Shown here one piece after another: positions 15,178 to 23,275 of a DNA stretch of 64,000 bases. The notes under the pieces are model-generated. The model had not been told where the DNA came from, made no database searches, and saw nothing but the letters and a program-made list of their open reading frames with translations. The stretch is from Micromonospora sp. NBC_01740 (lineage in GTDB: Bacteria; Actinomycetota; Actinomycetes; Mycobacteriales; Micromonosporaceae): positions 1,488,001 to 1,552,000 of the forward strand of contig NZ_CP109150.1 in assembly GCF_035920365.1 (NCBI RefSeq), written 5' to 3'. The stretch's first letter is position 1. Each line of letters opens with the position of its first letter. The position numbers and the translations under genes were made by a program.

Positions 15178-16947
15178 CTACACCACGTTTCCGCGCTCCC
15201 GGTGTACCTGGTCGACCAGCCGGTCCGCCACCCCGTCGACCGGCAGTTCGACGCGCTCGCCGGACGCCCGGTCGCGTAGCTCGACGTACCCCTCGGCGAG
15301 ACGGCGGCCGACCACGACGGCGCGCGGGATGCCGATCAGCTCGGCGTCGGTGAACTTCACCCCGGCGGAGACGTGCGTCCGGTCGTCGACGAGCACCCGC
15401 AGGCCGGCGGCGGCGAGCCGCCCGCCGAGCTCCAGCGCCGCGTCCAGCTGCGGCCCCTTCCCGGCAGCCACCAGGTGTACGTCGCACGGCGCGACCGCCG
15501 TCGGCCAGACGAGTCCCCGCTCGTCGTGGTGCTGTTCGGCGATCGCCGCGACCGCGCGGGACACCCCGATCCCGTAGCAGCCCATGGTCGGCCGGACGGG
15601 CTTGCCGGCGGGACCGAGCACGTCGACGGCGAAGGCGTCGGTGTAGCGGCGACCGAGCTGGAAGATGTGCCCGATCTCGATGCCCCGCCGCATGGTCAGC
15701 TCGCCGGTGCCGCACGCCGGGCAGGGGTCGCCGGGGCGCACCTCGGCGGCCTCGACCGTGCCGTCCGGCTCGAAGTCCCGGCCGCAGACCACGCCCGTCG
15801 CGTGCCGGCCCGGCTCGTTCGCGCCGGTCAGCCACGCGCTGCCCGGCACGACCCGGGGATCGGCCAGGTAGCGGATGCCCAGCTTCGCCATCACCTGCGG
15901 GCCGATGTAGCCACGGACCAGCTCGGGTCGGGCGTCCCAGCCGTCGAAGACGTCCACGGTGGCCGGGGCGACCGCCGCGCCGAGCCGCTTCAGGTCGACC
16001 TCGCGGTCGCCGGGCAGCCCGACCACCAGCAGCTCGGCCTCCTGCACGCCGGGACGGCGCAGGGCGAGCACCACGTTCTTCAGGGTGTCGGCGGCGGTCC
16101 AGTCGTCCCGACCGCCCAGACGGCGGGCGTTGGCCAGCTCGACCAGGCTGGCGATGGTCGGGGTCTCGGGGGTGTCGTGCACCTCGGCCGGCGGCTGGGC
16201 GTCCGGGTCGCCGGCCGGCGGGGCGGGCGTGGTCACCGCCTCCGTGTTGGCGGCGTAGTCGCAGGCGGTGCAGCCGACGAAGGTGTCCTCGCCGACGGGC
16301 GTCGCCGCCAGGAACTCCTCCGACGCCGAACCGCCCATCGCCCCGGAGGTGGCGCGCACGATCGTGTGTTCCAGCCCGAGCCGGTCGAAGATCCGTCGGT
16401 ACGCGCCGCGGTGCCGCTCGTACGCCGCCGCGAGGCCCGCCTCGTCGAGGTCGAACGAGTAGGCGTCCTTCATCAGGAACTCGCGCCCGCGCAGCAGCCC
16501 GGCGCGCGGCCGGGCCTCGTCCCGGAACTTCGTCTGGATCTGGAAGAGCGTCACCGGGAAGTCCCGGTACGAGGTGAACAGGTCCTTGACCAGCAGCGCG
16601 GCCAGTTCCTCGTGGGTGGGCGCCAGCAGGTGCTCCGCGCCGCGCCGGTCGGCGAGGGTGAAGATGTCGTCGCCGTACTCCGTCCACCGGCCACTGGTCC
16701 GGTAGGGCTCGGCCGGCAGCAGCGCCGGGAAGTGCACCTCCTGGTCGCCGATCGCCGTCATCTCCTGCCGGACCACATCGGTGACCCGGTCCAGCACCAG
16801 CTTGCCCAGCGGCAGCCAGGTGTAGCCGCCCGGTGCGGCGCGACGGATGTAGCCGGCGCGCAGCAGGAGCCGGTGGCTCGGCACCTCCGCGTCCGCCGGG
16901 TCCTCGCGCAGGGTCCGGAGCAGCAGGGTCGACATGCGTAGCAGCAT
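15178..16947 (-). CDS. proS: prolyl-tRNA synthetase, bacterial type
   Basis: A 589-residue class II synthetase that charges tRNA-Pro. The N-terminal catalytic part has [27 protein letters not shown] and [26 protein letters not shown] (motif 2, two adjoining pieces). The inserted YbaK-like editing domain lies at about residues 230-400 ([20 protein letters not shown]). Motif 3 is [16 protein letters not shown], and an anticodon-binding domain ends the protein. The order marks the bacterial (prokaryote-like) form. The ATG at 16947 follows a -10 box at six bases. Confidence 0.95.
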   Translation of the reverse strand: MLLRMSTLLLRTLREDPADAEVPSHRLLLRAGYIRRAAPGGYTWLPLGKLVLDRVTDVVRQEMTAIGDQEVHFPALLPAEPYRTSGRWTEYGDDIFTLADRRGAEHLLAPTHEELAALLVKDLFTSYRDFPVTLFQIQTKFRDEARPRAGLLRGREFLMKDAYSFDLDEAGLAAAYERHRGAYRRIFDRLGLEHTIVRATSGAMGGSASEEFLAATPVGEDTFVGCTACDYAANTEAVTTPAPPAGDPDAQPPAEVHDTPETPTIASLVELANARRLGGRDDWTAADTLKNVVLALRRPGVQEAELLVVGLPGDREVDLKRLGAAVAPATVDVFDGWDARPELVRGYIGPQVMAKLGIRYLADPRVVPGSAWLTGANEPGRHATGVVCGRDFEPDGTVEAAEVRPGDPCPACGTGELTMRRGIEIGHIFQLGRRYTDAFAVDVLGPAGKPVRPTMGCYGIGVSRAVAAIAEQHHDERGLVWPTAVAPCDVHLVAAGKGPQLDAALELGGRLAAAGLRVLVDDRTHVSAGVKFTDAELIGIPRAVVVGRRLAEGYVELRDRASGERVELPVDGVADRLVDQVHRERGNVV

Positions 16948-16953
16948 TGGCGC

Positions 16954-16959
16954 AGCGTA
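16954..16959 (-). promoter_or_regulatory. -10 box TACGCT, leaderless promoter of proS
   Basis: On the minus strand TACGCT ends six bases before the ATG of proS, with no ribosome binding site between. No T-box leader was seen. Confidence 0.55.
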
Positions 16960-17124
16960 CGGGGGCCGGTGGCGGGACGACGATCCATTTCGGGTACGGC
17001 GTCAGCCCGGTTCCTGCTCGCCGTCCGCCGGCGCGGCGGGCAGCGGTCGTCGGCGACCTGACCCGGTCGACGCGGCCCGCGCACCCCTCCCCGACTGTTC
17101 CAGCGGGACGGACAGGGCACCGGC

Positions 17125-17155
17125 GGCCGGGCGGAACGCCGCGTTCCGCCCGGCC
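17125..17155 (-). terminator. perfect 15-bp hairpin after the roadblock operon
   Basis: GGCCGGGCGGAACGC at 17125-17139 pairs with GCGTTCCGCCCGGCC at 17141-17155, directly after the stop of the roadblock gene ending at 17159. Confidence 0.8.
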
Positions 17156-17158
17156 GGC

Positions 17159-17662
17159 TCAGCGGGCGCCGTGACCGGCGAGCGTGACCTGATCCAGCAG
17201 GCCGGCGAGCCGTTTGGCCACCGGCGGGGCGTGCAGGTGCAGCCGGGCCACGTTGATGCTGTCCTCGCCGACGACAGCGAGCAGCGCCTGCGAGCTGACC
17301 GCGTAGACGCTCAGGTAGCCGCCGGCGTTGCGGACGGTGGACTGCTGGAAGTCGCCCTGTCCCAGCCGCAGCCCGACCTGCCGGCCCAGCCCGTACGTGG
17401 TGGCGGCGAGCGCCGCCAGGTCGTTCGGGTCGACGTCGGTCTGCAGGTTGTGGGTGATGAGCAGGCCGTCCACGCCGCCGAGGACGCAGCCGTGCACCCC
17501 GGGGATCTGGAGGCGCAGCTCCGACAGCTCGTGCCCGATCGCCGGGTACGGCAGCGACGTGTTCCCGGCGAGCGACGGGGGCAACGACCGGGGTGGCGGA
17601 AGGGTGCCCGTGCGTGCGGTGCGGCGGGGAAGTGGGGTCTCGGTGTCGTCGATCCCGCTCAC
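17159..17662 (-). CDS. roadblock/LC7-domain protein (second of a pair)
   Basis: A 167-residue protein. The first 40 residues are Pro/Thr-rich and probably disordered, then a roadblock/LC7 domain follows (about 45-165: LRLQIPGVHGCVLGGVDGLLITHN in two halves, then LAALAATTYGLGRQVGLRLGQG and LLAVVGEDSINVARLHLHA). Roadblock proteins regulate small GTPases or dimerise. The GTG start overlaps the stop of the upstream roadblock gene (GTGA), so the two proteins are likely made in equal amounts and may form a heterodimer. No GTPase or histidine kinase is adjacent, unlike the Streptomyces conservons. Confidence 0.72.
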   Translation of the reverse strand: MSGIDDTETPLPRRTARTGTLPPPRSLPPSLAGNTSLPYPAIGHELSELRLQIPGVHGCVLGGVDGLLITHNLQTDVDPNDLAALAATTYGLGRQVGLRLGQGDFQQSTVRNAGGYLSVYAVSSQALLAVVGEDSINVARLHLHAPPVAKRLAGLLDQVTLAGHGAR

Positions 17663-18030
17663 AGCTCCAGGCTCTCCTCGATGCTGCGCAGCTGGTGACG
17701 CGCCATCGCCAGGTTGGCGCGGCTCTTGCTCACCATCAGGTAGAGGAAGAGTCCCTTGCCGGTGCGGCTGGTCACCGGGCGGATCAGGTGGTACTGGGTG
17801 CCGAGCGTGATGAGGATGTCCTCGATCTCGTCGTTCAGGTTGAGCATCTCGATGGTGCGCAGCTTGGCGCGGACGACATCGGTGTTGCCGGCGGCGGCGA
17901 CGGTCAGGTCGATCTCCCCGGTTCCGCCCGCCACGCCGAGGGTCATCCCACTGTTGTAGTCGACGAGTGCGGCGCCGATCGCGCCGTCGATGCTCATCGC
18001 GGTCTTCAGTGCCAGGTCGAGGTTCGACAC
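17659..18030 (-). CDS. small roadblock/LC7-like protein (first of a pair)
   Basis: A 123-residue protein (SNLDLALKTAMSIDGAIGAA, DYNSGMTLGVAGGTGEIDL, LGTQYHLIRPVTSRTGKGLF). The strand-helix pattern and the D-G-A-I-G-A-A-L-V-D-Y start resemble roadblock domains used as activity regulators. The GTG at 18030 follows GGGAGA at eight bases. It is coupled to the second roadblock gene by a four-base overlap. Role unknown. Confidence 0.65.
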   Translation of the reverse strand: MSNLDLALKTAMSIDGAIGAALVDYNSGMTLGVAGGTGEIDLTVAAAGNTDVVRAKLRTIEMLNLNDEIEDILITLGTQYHLIRPVTSRTGKGLFLYLMVSKSRANLAMARHQLRSIEESLEL

Positions 18031-18453
18031 GCTGCATTCTCCCAGGACGTGCGGGCGGCGTCGCCGTCTGCAGTGCAGAGGGTGACACGGCGGTGACAAG
18101 TGTTACAACCTCGTTAAAAGGGCTTGGACGAGGCTCGCACACCGGAGGCCGCAGCGCACCTGCTGGCAACGCCATCCACCTGACCGGACCGTGCCGGTCG
18201 GCCGGCAGTCCCCGCAAATAGGACGCTCCGACGGATGGCCGACAGCGCCATCGAACTTTTCAGCTCGGGCGGGGCACGGCCGGTGCATCCTGCCACGATC
18301 CCGCCGTCCACGATGACCTCCGCCACGTTTGTTCCTCGGTCCCCCCGCCACCGGCCCTCCTGGTGAAGACTGTCCCGCGTCGGGAAGGACCCTCGCCCCA
18401 CCGGAAGCGATGACGAGGCGCCCTTCCCTGCCGCATGTCGGAGGGATGATCAG
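18031..18453. other. 423-bp divergent intergenic region
   Basis: This region separates the roadblock operon (minus) from the SGNH hydrolase operon (plus). It holds an AT-richer stretch at about 18085-18120 with GTGACA repeats that probably carries the roadblock promoter, and GGAGGG before the hydrolase start. Short open frames here lack coding character. No clear -35/-10 pair could be fixed. Confidence 0.5.
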
Positions 18454-19221
18454 GTGCGCTGGCGCAGTTACGTGGCGGTCGGGGACAGCTTCACCGAGGG
18501 CATGGACGACGCGTACCCGGACGGCAGCTACCGGGGCTGGGCGGACCTGGTGGCCACCCGGCTGGCCGCCGGGGCCGGCCCCGACTTCCGGTACGCGAAC
18601 CTGGCCATCCGGGGCCGGCTCTTTCCCGGCGTGGTGGCCGAGCAGGTGCCCGCCGCGCTCGCCATGAAGCCCGACCTGATCAGCTTCGCGGCCGGCGGCA
18701 ACGACGTGCTCCGCCGCACCTTCGACCCGGACGCCCTGGTCACCCGCTTCGACGACGTGGTGCGCAGGCTGCGCTCCGGCGGCGCCGACGTGGTCCTCTT
18801 CCGGTTCGCCGACGTGATGGCCCGGCTGCCCGGCCAGCGCCTCGTCGCGCCCCGGGTGCAACTGCTCAACCGGGCCGTCGGCGAGACCGCCGAGCGGCAC
18901 GGCGCCATCCTGGTCGACCTGTACGCCGACGACGCGTACCTCAACCCGATGCTCTGGAGCACCGACCGGCTGCACCTGTCGGAAGCCGGGCACCGGCGGG
19001 TCGCCGCGCAGGTGCTCAACGCGCTCGGCGTCGGCTGCGACGAGGAGTGGCTGATGGTGCCGCCCCACCCGGCGCCGACGCCCTGGCTGGCCGCCCGCGC
19101 CGCCGACCTGCGCTGGGCCGGGCGGCACCTGGCGCCGTGGATCAAGCGCCGGCTCACCGGCCGCTCCTCCGGCGACACGGTCACCGCCAAGCGCCCGTCG
19201 CTCGGCCCGATCACCGACTGA
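18454..19221 (+). CDS. SGNH/GDSL-family hydrolase
   Basis: A 255-residue esterase-like protein. Block I is YVAVGDSFTEGM with the nucleophile Ser, block III is SFAAGGNDVLRR, and block V is STDRLHLSEAGH with the catalytic Asp and His. It has no signal peptide, so it is probably cytoplasmic. The GTG follows GGAGGGATGATCAG. The amidohydrolase-like fragment follows three bases after the stop, so they form an operon. The substrate is unknown. Confidence 0.88.
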   Translation: MRWRSYVAVGDSFTEGMDDAYPDGSYRGWADLVATRLAAGAGPDFRYANLAIRGRLFPGVVAEQVPAALAMKPDLISFAAGGNDVLRRTFDPDALVTRFDDVVRRLRSGGADVVLFRFADVMARLPGQRLVAPRVQLLNRAVGETAERHGAILVDLYADDAYLNPMLWSTDRLHLSEAGHRRVAAQVLNALGVGCDEEWLMVPPHPAPTPWLAARAADLRWAGRHLAPWIKRRLTGRSSGDTVTAKRPSLGPITD

Positions 19222-19224
19222 GTC

Positions 19225-19671
19225 GTGCTCACCCTGCACACCGCGCCGCTGCTGCGGACCGCGCCCGACGCCCCGCCCACCCCGGGGGCCGCCGTCGCGG
19301 TCCGGGCCGACCGGATCGTCGCGGTCGGACCGCTGGCCGAGCTGACCGGGGCGTACGCCGGAGCCCGGATCCGCCGCTGGCCCGGCACGCTCGGGCCGGG
19401 GCTGGTGCACGACGGGCCGCTGCCGGCAGCCGACACTCCCCGCGAGCGGGTGCACGCGCTGCTGCGCCTCGGGGTGACCGCCGTGCTGGCCGGCCACCTG
19501 ACCGATCCGGCGCTGCGGGCCGCCGTGGAGCGCAGCGACCTGCTGGTGCTGCCCGCCACCGCACCGCCGACGCTGGCTCCCGGTGGGCGCGCGGACCTGG
19601 CGGTCCTCGACGCCGACGGCGCCTGCCTGGTGACCGTGGTCGCCGGCCGGATCGCCCACCGCCGCGCCTGA
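19225..19671 (+). CDS. imidazolonepropionase-like composite domain without catalytic core
   Basis: A 148-residue protein that looks like the two ends of an amidohydrolase joined without the TIM barrel. [16 protein letters not shown] and [10 protein letters not shown] match the N-terminal composite strand region, and [16 protein letters not shown] matches the C-terminal one. The HxH metal motif and the later His and Asp ligands are absent, so it cannot be an active hydrolase of this family. Similar short proteins are known in actinobacteria. It is in an operon with the SGNH hydrolase (3-base gap). It may be a binding or scaffold protein. Confidence 0.65.
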   Translation: MLTLHTAPLLRTAPDAPPTPGAAVAVRADRIVAVGPLAELTGAYAGARIRRWPGTLGPGLVHDGPLPAADTPRERVHALLRLGVTAVLAGHLTDPALRAAVERSDLLVLPATAPPTLAPGGRADLAVLDADGACLVTVVAGRIAHRRA

Positions 19672-19722
19672 CCGTCCGGCGACGCCGTTCCCGATGGTCG
19701 GTCACTGGCCCGGGATGCGGCG

Positions 19723-19728
19723 TACCTT
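19723..19728 (+). promoter_or_regulatory. -10 box TACCTT, leaderless promoter
   Basis: TACCTT ends seven bases before the ATG at 19736, with no ribosome binding site between. Confidence 0.5.
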
Positions 19729-19735
19729 GGGGATC

Positions 19736-20638
19736 ATGTCTGTGCCGAGCGATCCCGATCCCCGACTCCAGTCGTACGCGGACCCGCAGCGGTTGGTCAC
19801 CACCGAATGGTTGGCCGAGCACCTGGGCGACGAAGGGCTCGTCGTCGTTGAGTGCGACGAGGACGTGCTGCTCTACGACACCGGCCACATCCCGGGTGCC
19901 GTGAAGGTGGACTGGCACACCGAGCTGAACGACCAGGTGACCCGGGACTACCTGGACGCCGAGCGCTTCGCCGAGTTGTGCGCCGCGAAGGGCATCGGCC
20001 GGGGCGACACGGTCGTCTTCTACGGCGACAACTTCAACTGGTGGGCCGCGTACGCCCTGTGGGTGTTCACGCTCTTCGGCCACCCGGACGTGCGGCTGCT
20101 CGACGGCGGCCGGCAGAAGTGGGTCGCCGAGGGCCGCGAGACGACCCGGGACAAGCCGGCCCGGCCCCGCGCCGACTATCCGGTGCCGCAGCGCAACGAC
20201 GCGCCCGTGCGGGCGTACCGCGAGCAGGTGATGGCGCACGTGGCGGCGGGCCGTCCGCTGGTCGACGTCCGGTCGCCGGGCGAGTACACCGGCGAGATGC
20301 TGCACATGCCGGACTACCCGCAGGAGGGCGCGCTGCGCGGCGGGCACATCCCGGGCGCGGTCAGCAAGCCGTGGAAGTCCGCCGCCAACGACGACGGCAC
20401 GTTCAGGTCGGCGGACGAGCTGCGCGCGATCTACGCCGACCAGCTCGGGCTGAGCCCGGACGACGACATCGTGGCCTACTGCCGCATCGGCGAGCGGTCG
20501 AGCCACACCTGGTTCGTGCTGCGGCACCTGCTGGGCTACCCGCAGGTGCGCAACTACGACGGCTCGTGGACCGAGTGGGGCAACCTGGTCCGGGCCCCCG
20601 TCGTGAAGGGCGACCAGCCCGGCGGCCTGGCGGGCTGA
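19736..20638 (+). CDS. sseA: thiosulfate sulfurtransferase, two rhodanese domains (SseA type)
   Basis: A 300-residue tandem-rhodanese protein. The first domain (about 20-135: [30 protein letters not shown]) has no active Cys in its loop, where D98 stands in its place. The second domain (about 160-290) carries the catalytic Cys C249 in [14 protein letters not shown]. It moves sulfane sulfur from thiosulfate to cyanide or another thiol acceptor. CRIGERSSH is the loop of actinobacterial SseA/CysA proteins. SufE, its usual neighbour in mycobacteria, is at 14193-14621. Probably leaderless. Confidence 0.87.
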   Translation: MSVPSDPDPRLQSYADPQRLVTTEWLAEHLGDEGLVVVECDEDVLLYDTGHIPGAVKVDWHTELNDQVTRDYLDAERFAELCAAKGIGRGDTVVFYGDNFNWWAAYALWVFTLFGHPDVRLLDGGRQKWVAEGRETTRDKPARPRADYPVPQRNDAPVRAYREQVMAHVAAGRPLVDVRSPGEYTGEMLHMPDYPQEGALRGGHIPGAVSKPWKSAANDDGTFRSADELRAIYADQLGLSPDDDIVAYCRIGERSSHTWFVLRHLLGYPQVRNYDGSWTEWGNLVRAPVVKGDQPGGLAG

Positions 20639-20644
20639 CGCGTT

Positions 20645-20687
20645 GGCCGGTCCCCGCGCGCCCGCCACGGTCGCACGGGGATCGGCC
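20645..20687. terminator. bidirectional hairpin
   Basis: GGCCGGTCCCCG at 20645-20656 pairs with CGGGGATCGGCC at 20676-20687 (one mismatch) between convergent genes ending at 20638 (+) and 20708 (-). Confidence 0.65.
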
Positions 20688-20707
20688 CTGCCGTGGTACG
20701 GGACAGG

Positions 20708-21889
20708 TCAGCCGGCGGAGAGCGACACCGCCCCGAACAGGTTCCGCGTCACGCCCGTGATCTCGCGGGTCTCCGGCCGCCAGCGCAGCAGTCCGCCCGG
20801 GTTGTGGCGCAGCAGCACCGCGCCGTCGGAGTCCCAGCCGAGCACCTCGCAGCAGCCCTTCCAGCGGTCCCGGCCAAGGTCGAGCAGATGGGTCACGATG
20901 CCGGTGTCGGCGTTCAGCAGCGCGACGCCCTCCAGCCCGCCCATCGTGCCGGTGGTGATCCAGCCGGCGCGAGTCACCCGGTTTCCGCGCTGCCAGCCCC
21001 GCCCGTAGAACTCGTCGACCCGGTGACCGGGCGGTAGCGCGCGGAAGTCGACCCGGCGGATGCTCCGGTACGTCTCGTCGTGGCTCCACCGGATCTCCGT
21101 CAGGTTCGGCGGCGTGCCGCCCAGTTCGAGCGGGACGTTGGGCGGGGCCGCCGGGTCGGGCGTGACCGCGTCCCAGGGAGACACGGGCAGCTTCCGGGCG
21201 GCGCCCGTGCCACGGTCCAGCTCGTACGTGGTGTCGTCGTCGCCGACGAGCAGCCGGTCGCCGGACCAGAGGACGTGCTCCAGGTAACCCTTGAGCGGGT
21301 GGCGGCGTACGGCGGCGGTGGTCAGGTCGACCACGATCACCTCGTCGGTCTGGGCGAAGGCGGCCGTCCGTCCGTCCGGGGAGAGGCTTCCGCTCTTCAG
21401 CGGCACCGCCTCGTTGCCCTCGGAGTCGCGGGTCGGGGCGGGGGTGACCACGTCGAGGTCGCGTACGACGCCGTCGTCGCCGAGCACCCGGATCCGGCCG
21501 GCGACGCCGGTCCCGGGGTCGATCGGCTGGTGCAGCGCCAGCGCCTTGCGTACCGGGCGGGCCGAGAGCGTCGCGCCGACCGGGTCGCCGAGGCGACCCA
21601 GCGGGTGCCCGGGATAGGCCAGGTCGGCCGGGGGCGTCTGCACGGGTACGGGGTGCGGGGTCGGGTTCCGGCCCGGTGTCGCGGTGGTGGCCGGTGGTGG
21701 CGGCGCGGCGGGGCGCAGGGCCAGTGCCGTACCGCCGGTGAGCAGGGCGACCGCGAGCACGGTGGCGCTGGCGGCACGGCGGGTACGACGTACCCGGCGG
21801 GCCCGTTCCCAGCCGGTCGTGGCGGGGTGCGCCGGCCGGACGTCCTCGGCGGCGACGGTGAGCAGCCGGTGCAGTTCCTCTTCCCTCAC
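20708..21889 (-). CDS. membrane-anchored beta-propeller-like protein coupled to an ECF sigma factor
   Basis: A 393-residue protein. Residues about 1-35 are cytoplasmic (EEELHRLLTVAAEDVRP), one membrane helix follows (about 39-58, AASATVLAVALLTGGTALAL), then a Pro/Thr-rich linker and an external domain of repeated strands (LSPDGRTAAFAQTDEVIVVD, LWSGDRLLVGDDDTTYELD, RWSHDETYRS), which look like propeller blades. The GTG start overlaps the sigma stop by four bases (GTGA). Topology and coupling suggest an anti-sigma role, but no zinc-binding HxxxCxxC motif is visible. Confidence 0.68.
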   Translation of the reverse strand: MREEELHRLLTVAAEDVRPAHPATTGWERARRVRRTRRAASATVLAVALLTGGTALALRPAAPPPPATTATPGRNPTPHPVPVQTPPADLAYPGHPLGRLGDPVGATLSARPVRKALALHQPIDPGTGVAGRIRVLGDDGVVRDLDVVTPAPTRDSEGNEAVPLKSGSLSPDGRTAAFAQTDEVIVVDLTTAAVRRHPLKGYLEHVLWSGDRLLVGDDDTTYELDRGTGAARKLPVSPWDAVTPDPAAPPNVPLELGGTPPNLTEIRWSHDETYRSIRRVDFRALPPGHRVDEFYGRGWQRGNRVTRAGWITTGTMGGLEGVALLNADTGIVTHLLDLGRDRWKGCCEVLGWDSDGAVLLRHNPGGLLRWRPETREITGVTRNLFGAVSLSAG

Positions 21890-22431
21890 GGGTTCACCTC
21901 CATTCCGGTGACCAGGCCGCCGCCGGGCCGCCCCTCGTCGCGTCCCAGCTCCGGCGCGATCTCCCGGAGCCGGCGCAGCGCCGCGTGGCACTGGCTCTTG
22001 ACGGTGCCGACGGTGACGCCGAGCGCCTCGGCGGTGGCGGCCTCGGTGAGATCCTCGAAGTAGCGCAGCACCAGCACGGCCCGCTGCCGGGGCGGCAGGT
22101 GACCGAGCGCGTCGCGCAGCGCGAGCCGCAGCGCCCCGTCGCCCTCGGTCGTGGCCCGCTCCGGCGGGTACTCGCTCAGCCACTCCCGGCGGCGTCGGCG
22201 CCACCAGGAGACGGCGTCGCGGTAGAGGATGGTCCGCACGTACGCGGCCGGGTCGCCGTGCCGCACCGAGGGCCAGCGCAGGGCGAGCTTGAGCAGGGCG
22301 TCCTGGAGCAGGTCCTCGGCCTGGTGCCGGTTGCCGCAGACCAGGTAGGCCGCGCGCAGCAGCCGGTGCTGGTGGCACTCGACGAAGGTGACGTAGCCGT
22401 CCCGCCCGTCGTCGGTCGTCGGCGGTCCCAT
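21886..22431 (-). CDS. ECF RNA polymerase sigma factor, SigE family
   Basis: A 181-residue sigma-70 factor with only regions 2 and 4. Region 2 (about 12-80) has AEDLLQDALLKLALRW and PAAYVRTILYRDAVSWWRRR. Region 4 (about 100-160) has LPPRQRAVLVLRYFEDLTEA and the helix-turn-helix EALGVTVGTVKSQCHAALRR. The ATG follows GGAGGGGAGGGCGG. The membrane protein downstream is translationally coupled and is the likely regulator. The target promoters are unknown. Confidence 0.9.
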   Translation of the reverse strand: MGPPTTDDGRDGYVTFVECHQHRLLRAAYLVCGNRHQAEDLLQDALLKLALRWPSVRHGDPAAYVRTILYRDAVSWWRRRRREWLSEYPPERATTEGDGALRLALRDALGHLPPRQRAVLVLRYFEDLTEAATAEALGVTVGTVKSQCHAALRRLREIAPELGRDEGRPGGGLVTGMEVNP

Positions 22432-22589
22432 CCGCCCTCCCCTCCGGCCGGCCGTCGCGTGTCACAAGACAGACGCACCGGGGCCGGAGAAGGTTGGGTG
22501 GCCGTTTGCCGGAATCCGGACGGCGGCGGCGCGACTGACGCGGTACCGACGGTCACGCCCCGGATCCCGCGCTGATGGGCGGCGCCCGG

Positions 22590-23168
22590 TCAGGCGTCGG
22601 GCGCGCCGCACAGGTAGCGCTGGACGGTCGGCGCGACCCAGGCGACCAGCTCGGCCGGGTCGGCGTCGACCACCGGGGGCAGCCGGAGCACGTACCGGGT
22701 CAGCGCCAGGCCGAGCATCTGGCTGGCGACCAGCCCCGCCCGCCGGGGGGCCTGCGCCGGTTCCGGGACGACCCGGGCCACCGCCGTGGTGAGCTGGTCG
22801 GCGAAGATGCCCCGCATCCGCTCGGCGGCGGCGTGGTTGGTGGCGGCCGTACGCAGCAGCGCGGCCATCGTCCCGTCGGTCTCCCACCGGTCGACGAAGT
22901 GCCGGACCAGCAGCTCGCCGAGCCGCTCGGGTGGCGTGTCGGCCAGCTCGGGCAGCCGCAGGTCGAACTCGGCCGCCGCCGCGAAGAGCCCCTCCTTGCT
23001 GCCGTAGTAGCGCATCACCATCGACGGGTCGATCCGCGCGTCCGCCGCGATGGCCCGGATGGTCGCCCGGTCGTAGCCGTCGGCGGCGAAGCGTTCGCGG
23101 GCGGCGCGGAGGATCGCCGCCCGGGTGGCGTCGGAGCGGCGGGTACGGGTCGGCGCGGCGTCGGTCAT
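22590..23168 (-). CDS. TetR-family repressor, controls the divergent monooxygenase
   Basis: A 192-residue TetR regulator. The N-terminal helix-turn-helix (about 12-58) shows ATRAAILRAARERFAADGYD and DARIDPSMVMRYYGSKEGLF; the rest is the ligand-binding domain. The ATG at 23168 lies seven bases after a TACGGT -10 box; a GTG six bases upstream is the alternative. Palindromic TGCCAAC-GTTGGCA operators fill the spacer of its own promoter and the divergent promoter, so it most likely represses itself and the FAD monooxygenase. The inducer is unknown. Confidence 0.9.
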   Translation of the reverse strand: MTDAAPTRTRRSDATRAAILRAARERFAADGYDRATIRAIAADARIDPSMVMRYYGSKEGLFAAAAEFDLRLPELADTPPERLGELLVRHFVDRWETDGTMAALLRTAATNHAAAERMRGIFADQLTTAVARVVPEPAQAPRRAGLVASQMLGLALTRYVLRLPPVVDADPAELVAWVAPTVQRYLCGAPDA

Positions 23169-23175
23169 GCCCACG

Positions 23176-23199
23176 ACCGTATGCCAACGCCTGTTGACA
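23176..23199 (-). promoter_or_regulatory. tetR promoter with operator O1 in its spacer
   Basis: On the minus strand the -10 is TACGGT (23176-23181), seven bases before the ATG. The operator O1 TGCCAAC-GCCT-GTTGACA (23182-23199) fills the 17-base spacer and part of the -35 region. One base differs from a perfect palindrome. Confidence 0.7.
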
Positions 23200-23223
23200 C
23201 TCCAGTGCCGGGAGAACTACCGT
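23194..23223 (+). promoter_or_regulatory. promoter of the FAD monooxygenase
   Basis: A consensus -35 TTGACA (23194-23199) and a -10 TACCGT (23218-23223) are 18 bases apart. The -35 lies inside operator O1, so repressor binding there would block both divergent promoters. Confidence 0.75.
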
Positions 23224-23255
23224 TGCCAACAAGCGTTTGCCAACAGACGTTGGCA
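23224..23255. promoter_or_regulatory. TetR operators O2 and O3 downstream of the -10
   Basis: TGCCAAC-AGAC-GTTGGCA at 23238-23255 is a perfect 7-4-7 palindrome. A weaker site with the same spacing (TGCCAAC-AAGC-GTTTGCC) overlaps it at 23224-23241. Both match O1, which makes a three-site cooperative array likely. Confidence 0.75.
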
Positions 23256-23275
23256 TTAACTGACGGAGGTCGGCG

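Noticed and set aside
16948..17124. T-box or other riboswitch leader before proS
   Set aside because: The -10 box is six bases from the start codon, which leaves no room for a leader.
18114..18401. 95-residue minus-strand open frame in the roadblock/SGNH intergenic region
   Set aside because: No ribosome binding site, mixed composition, no resemblance to a protein family.
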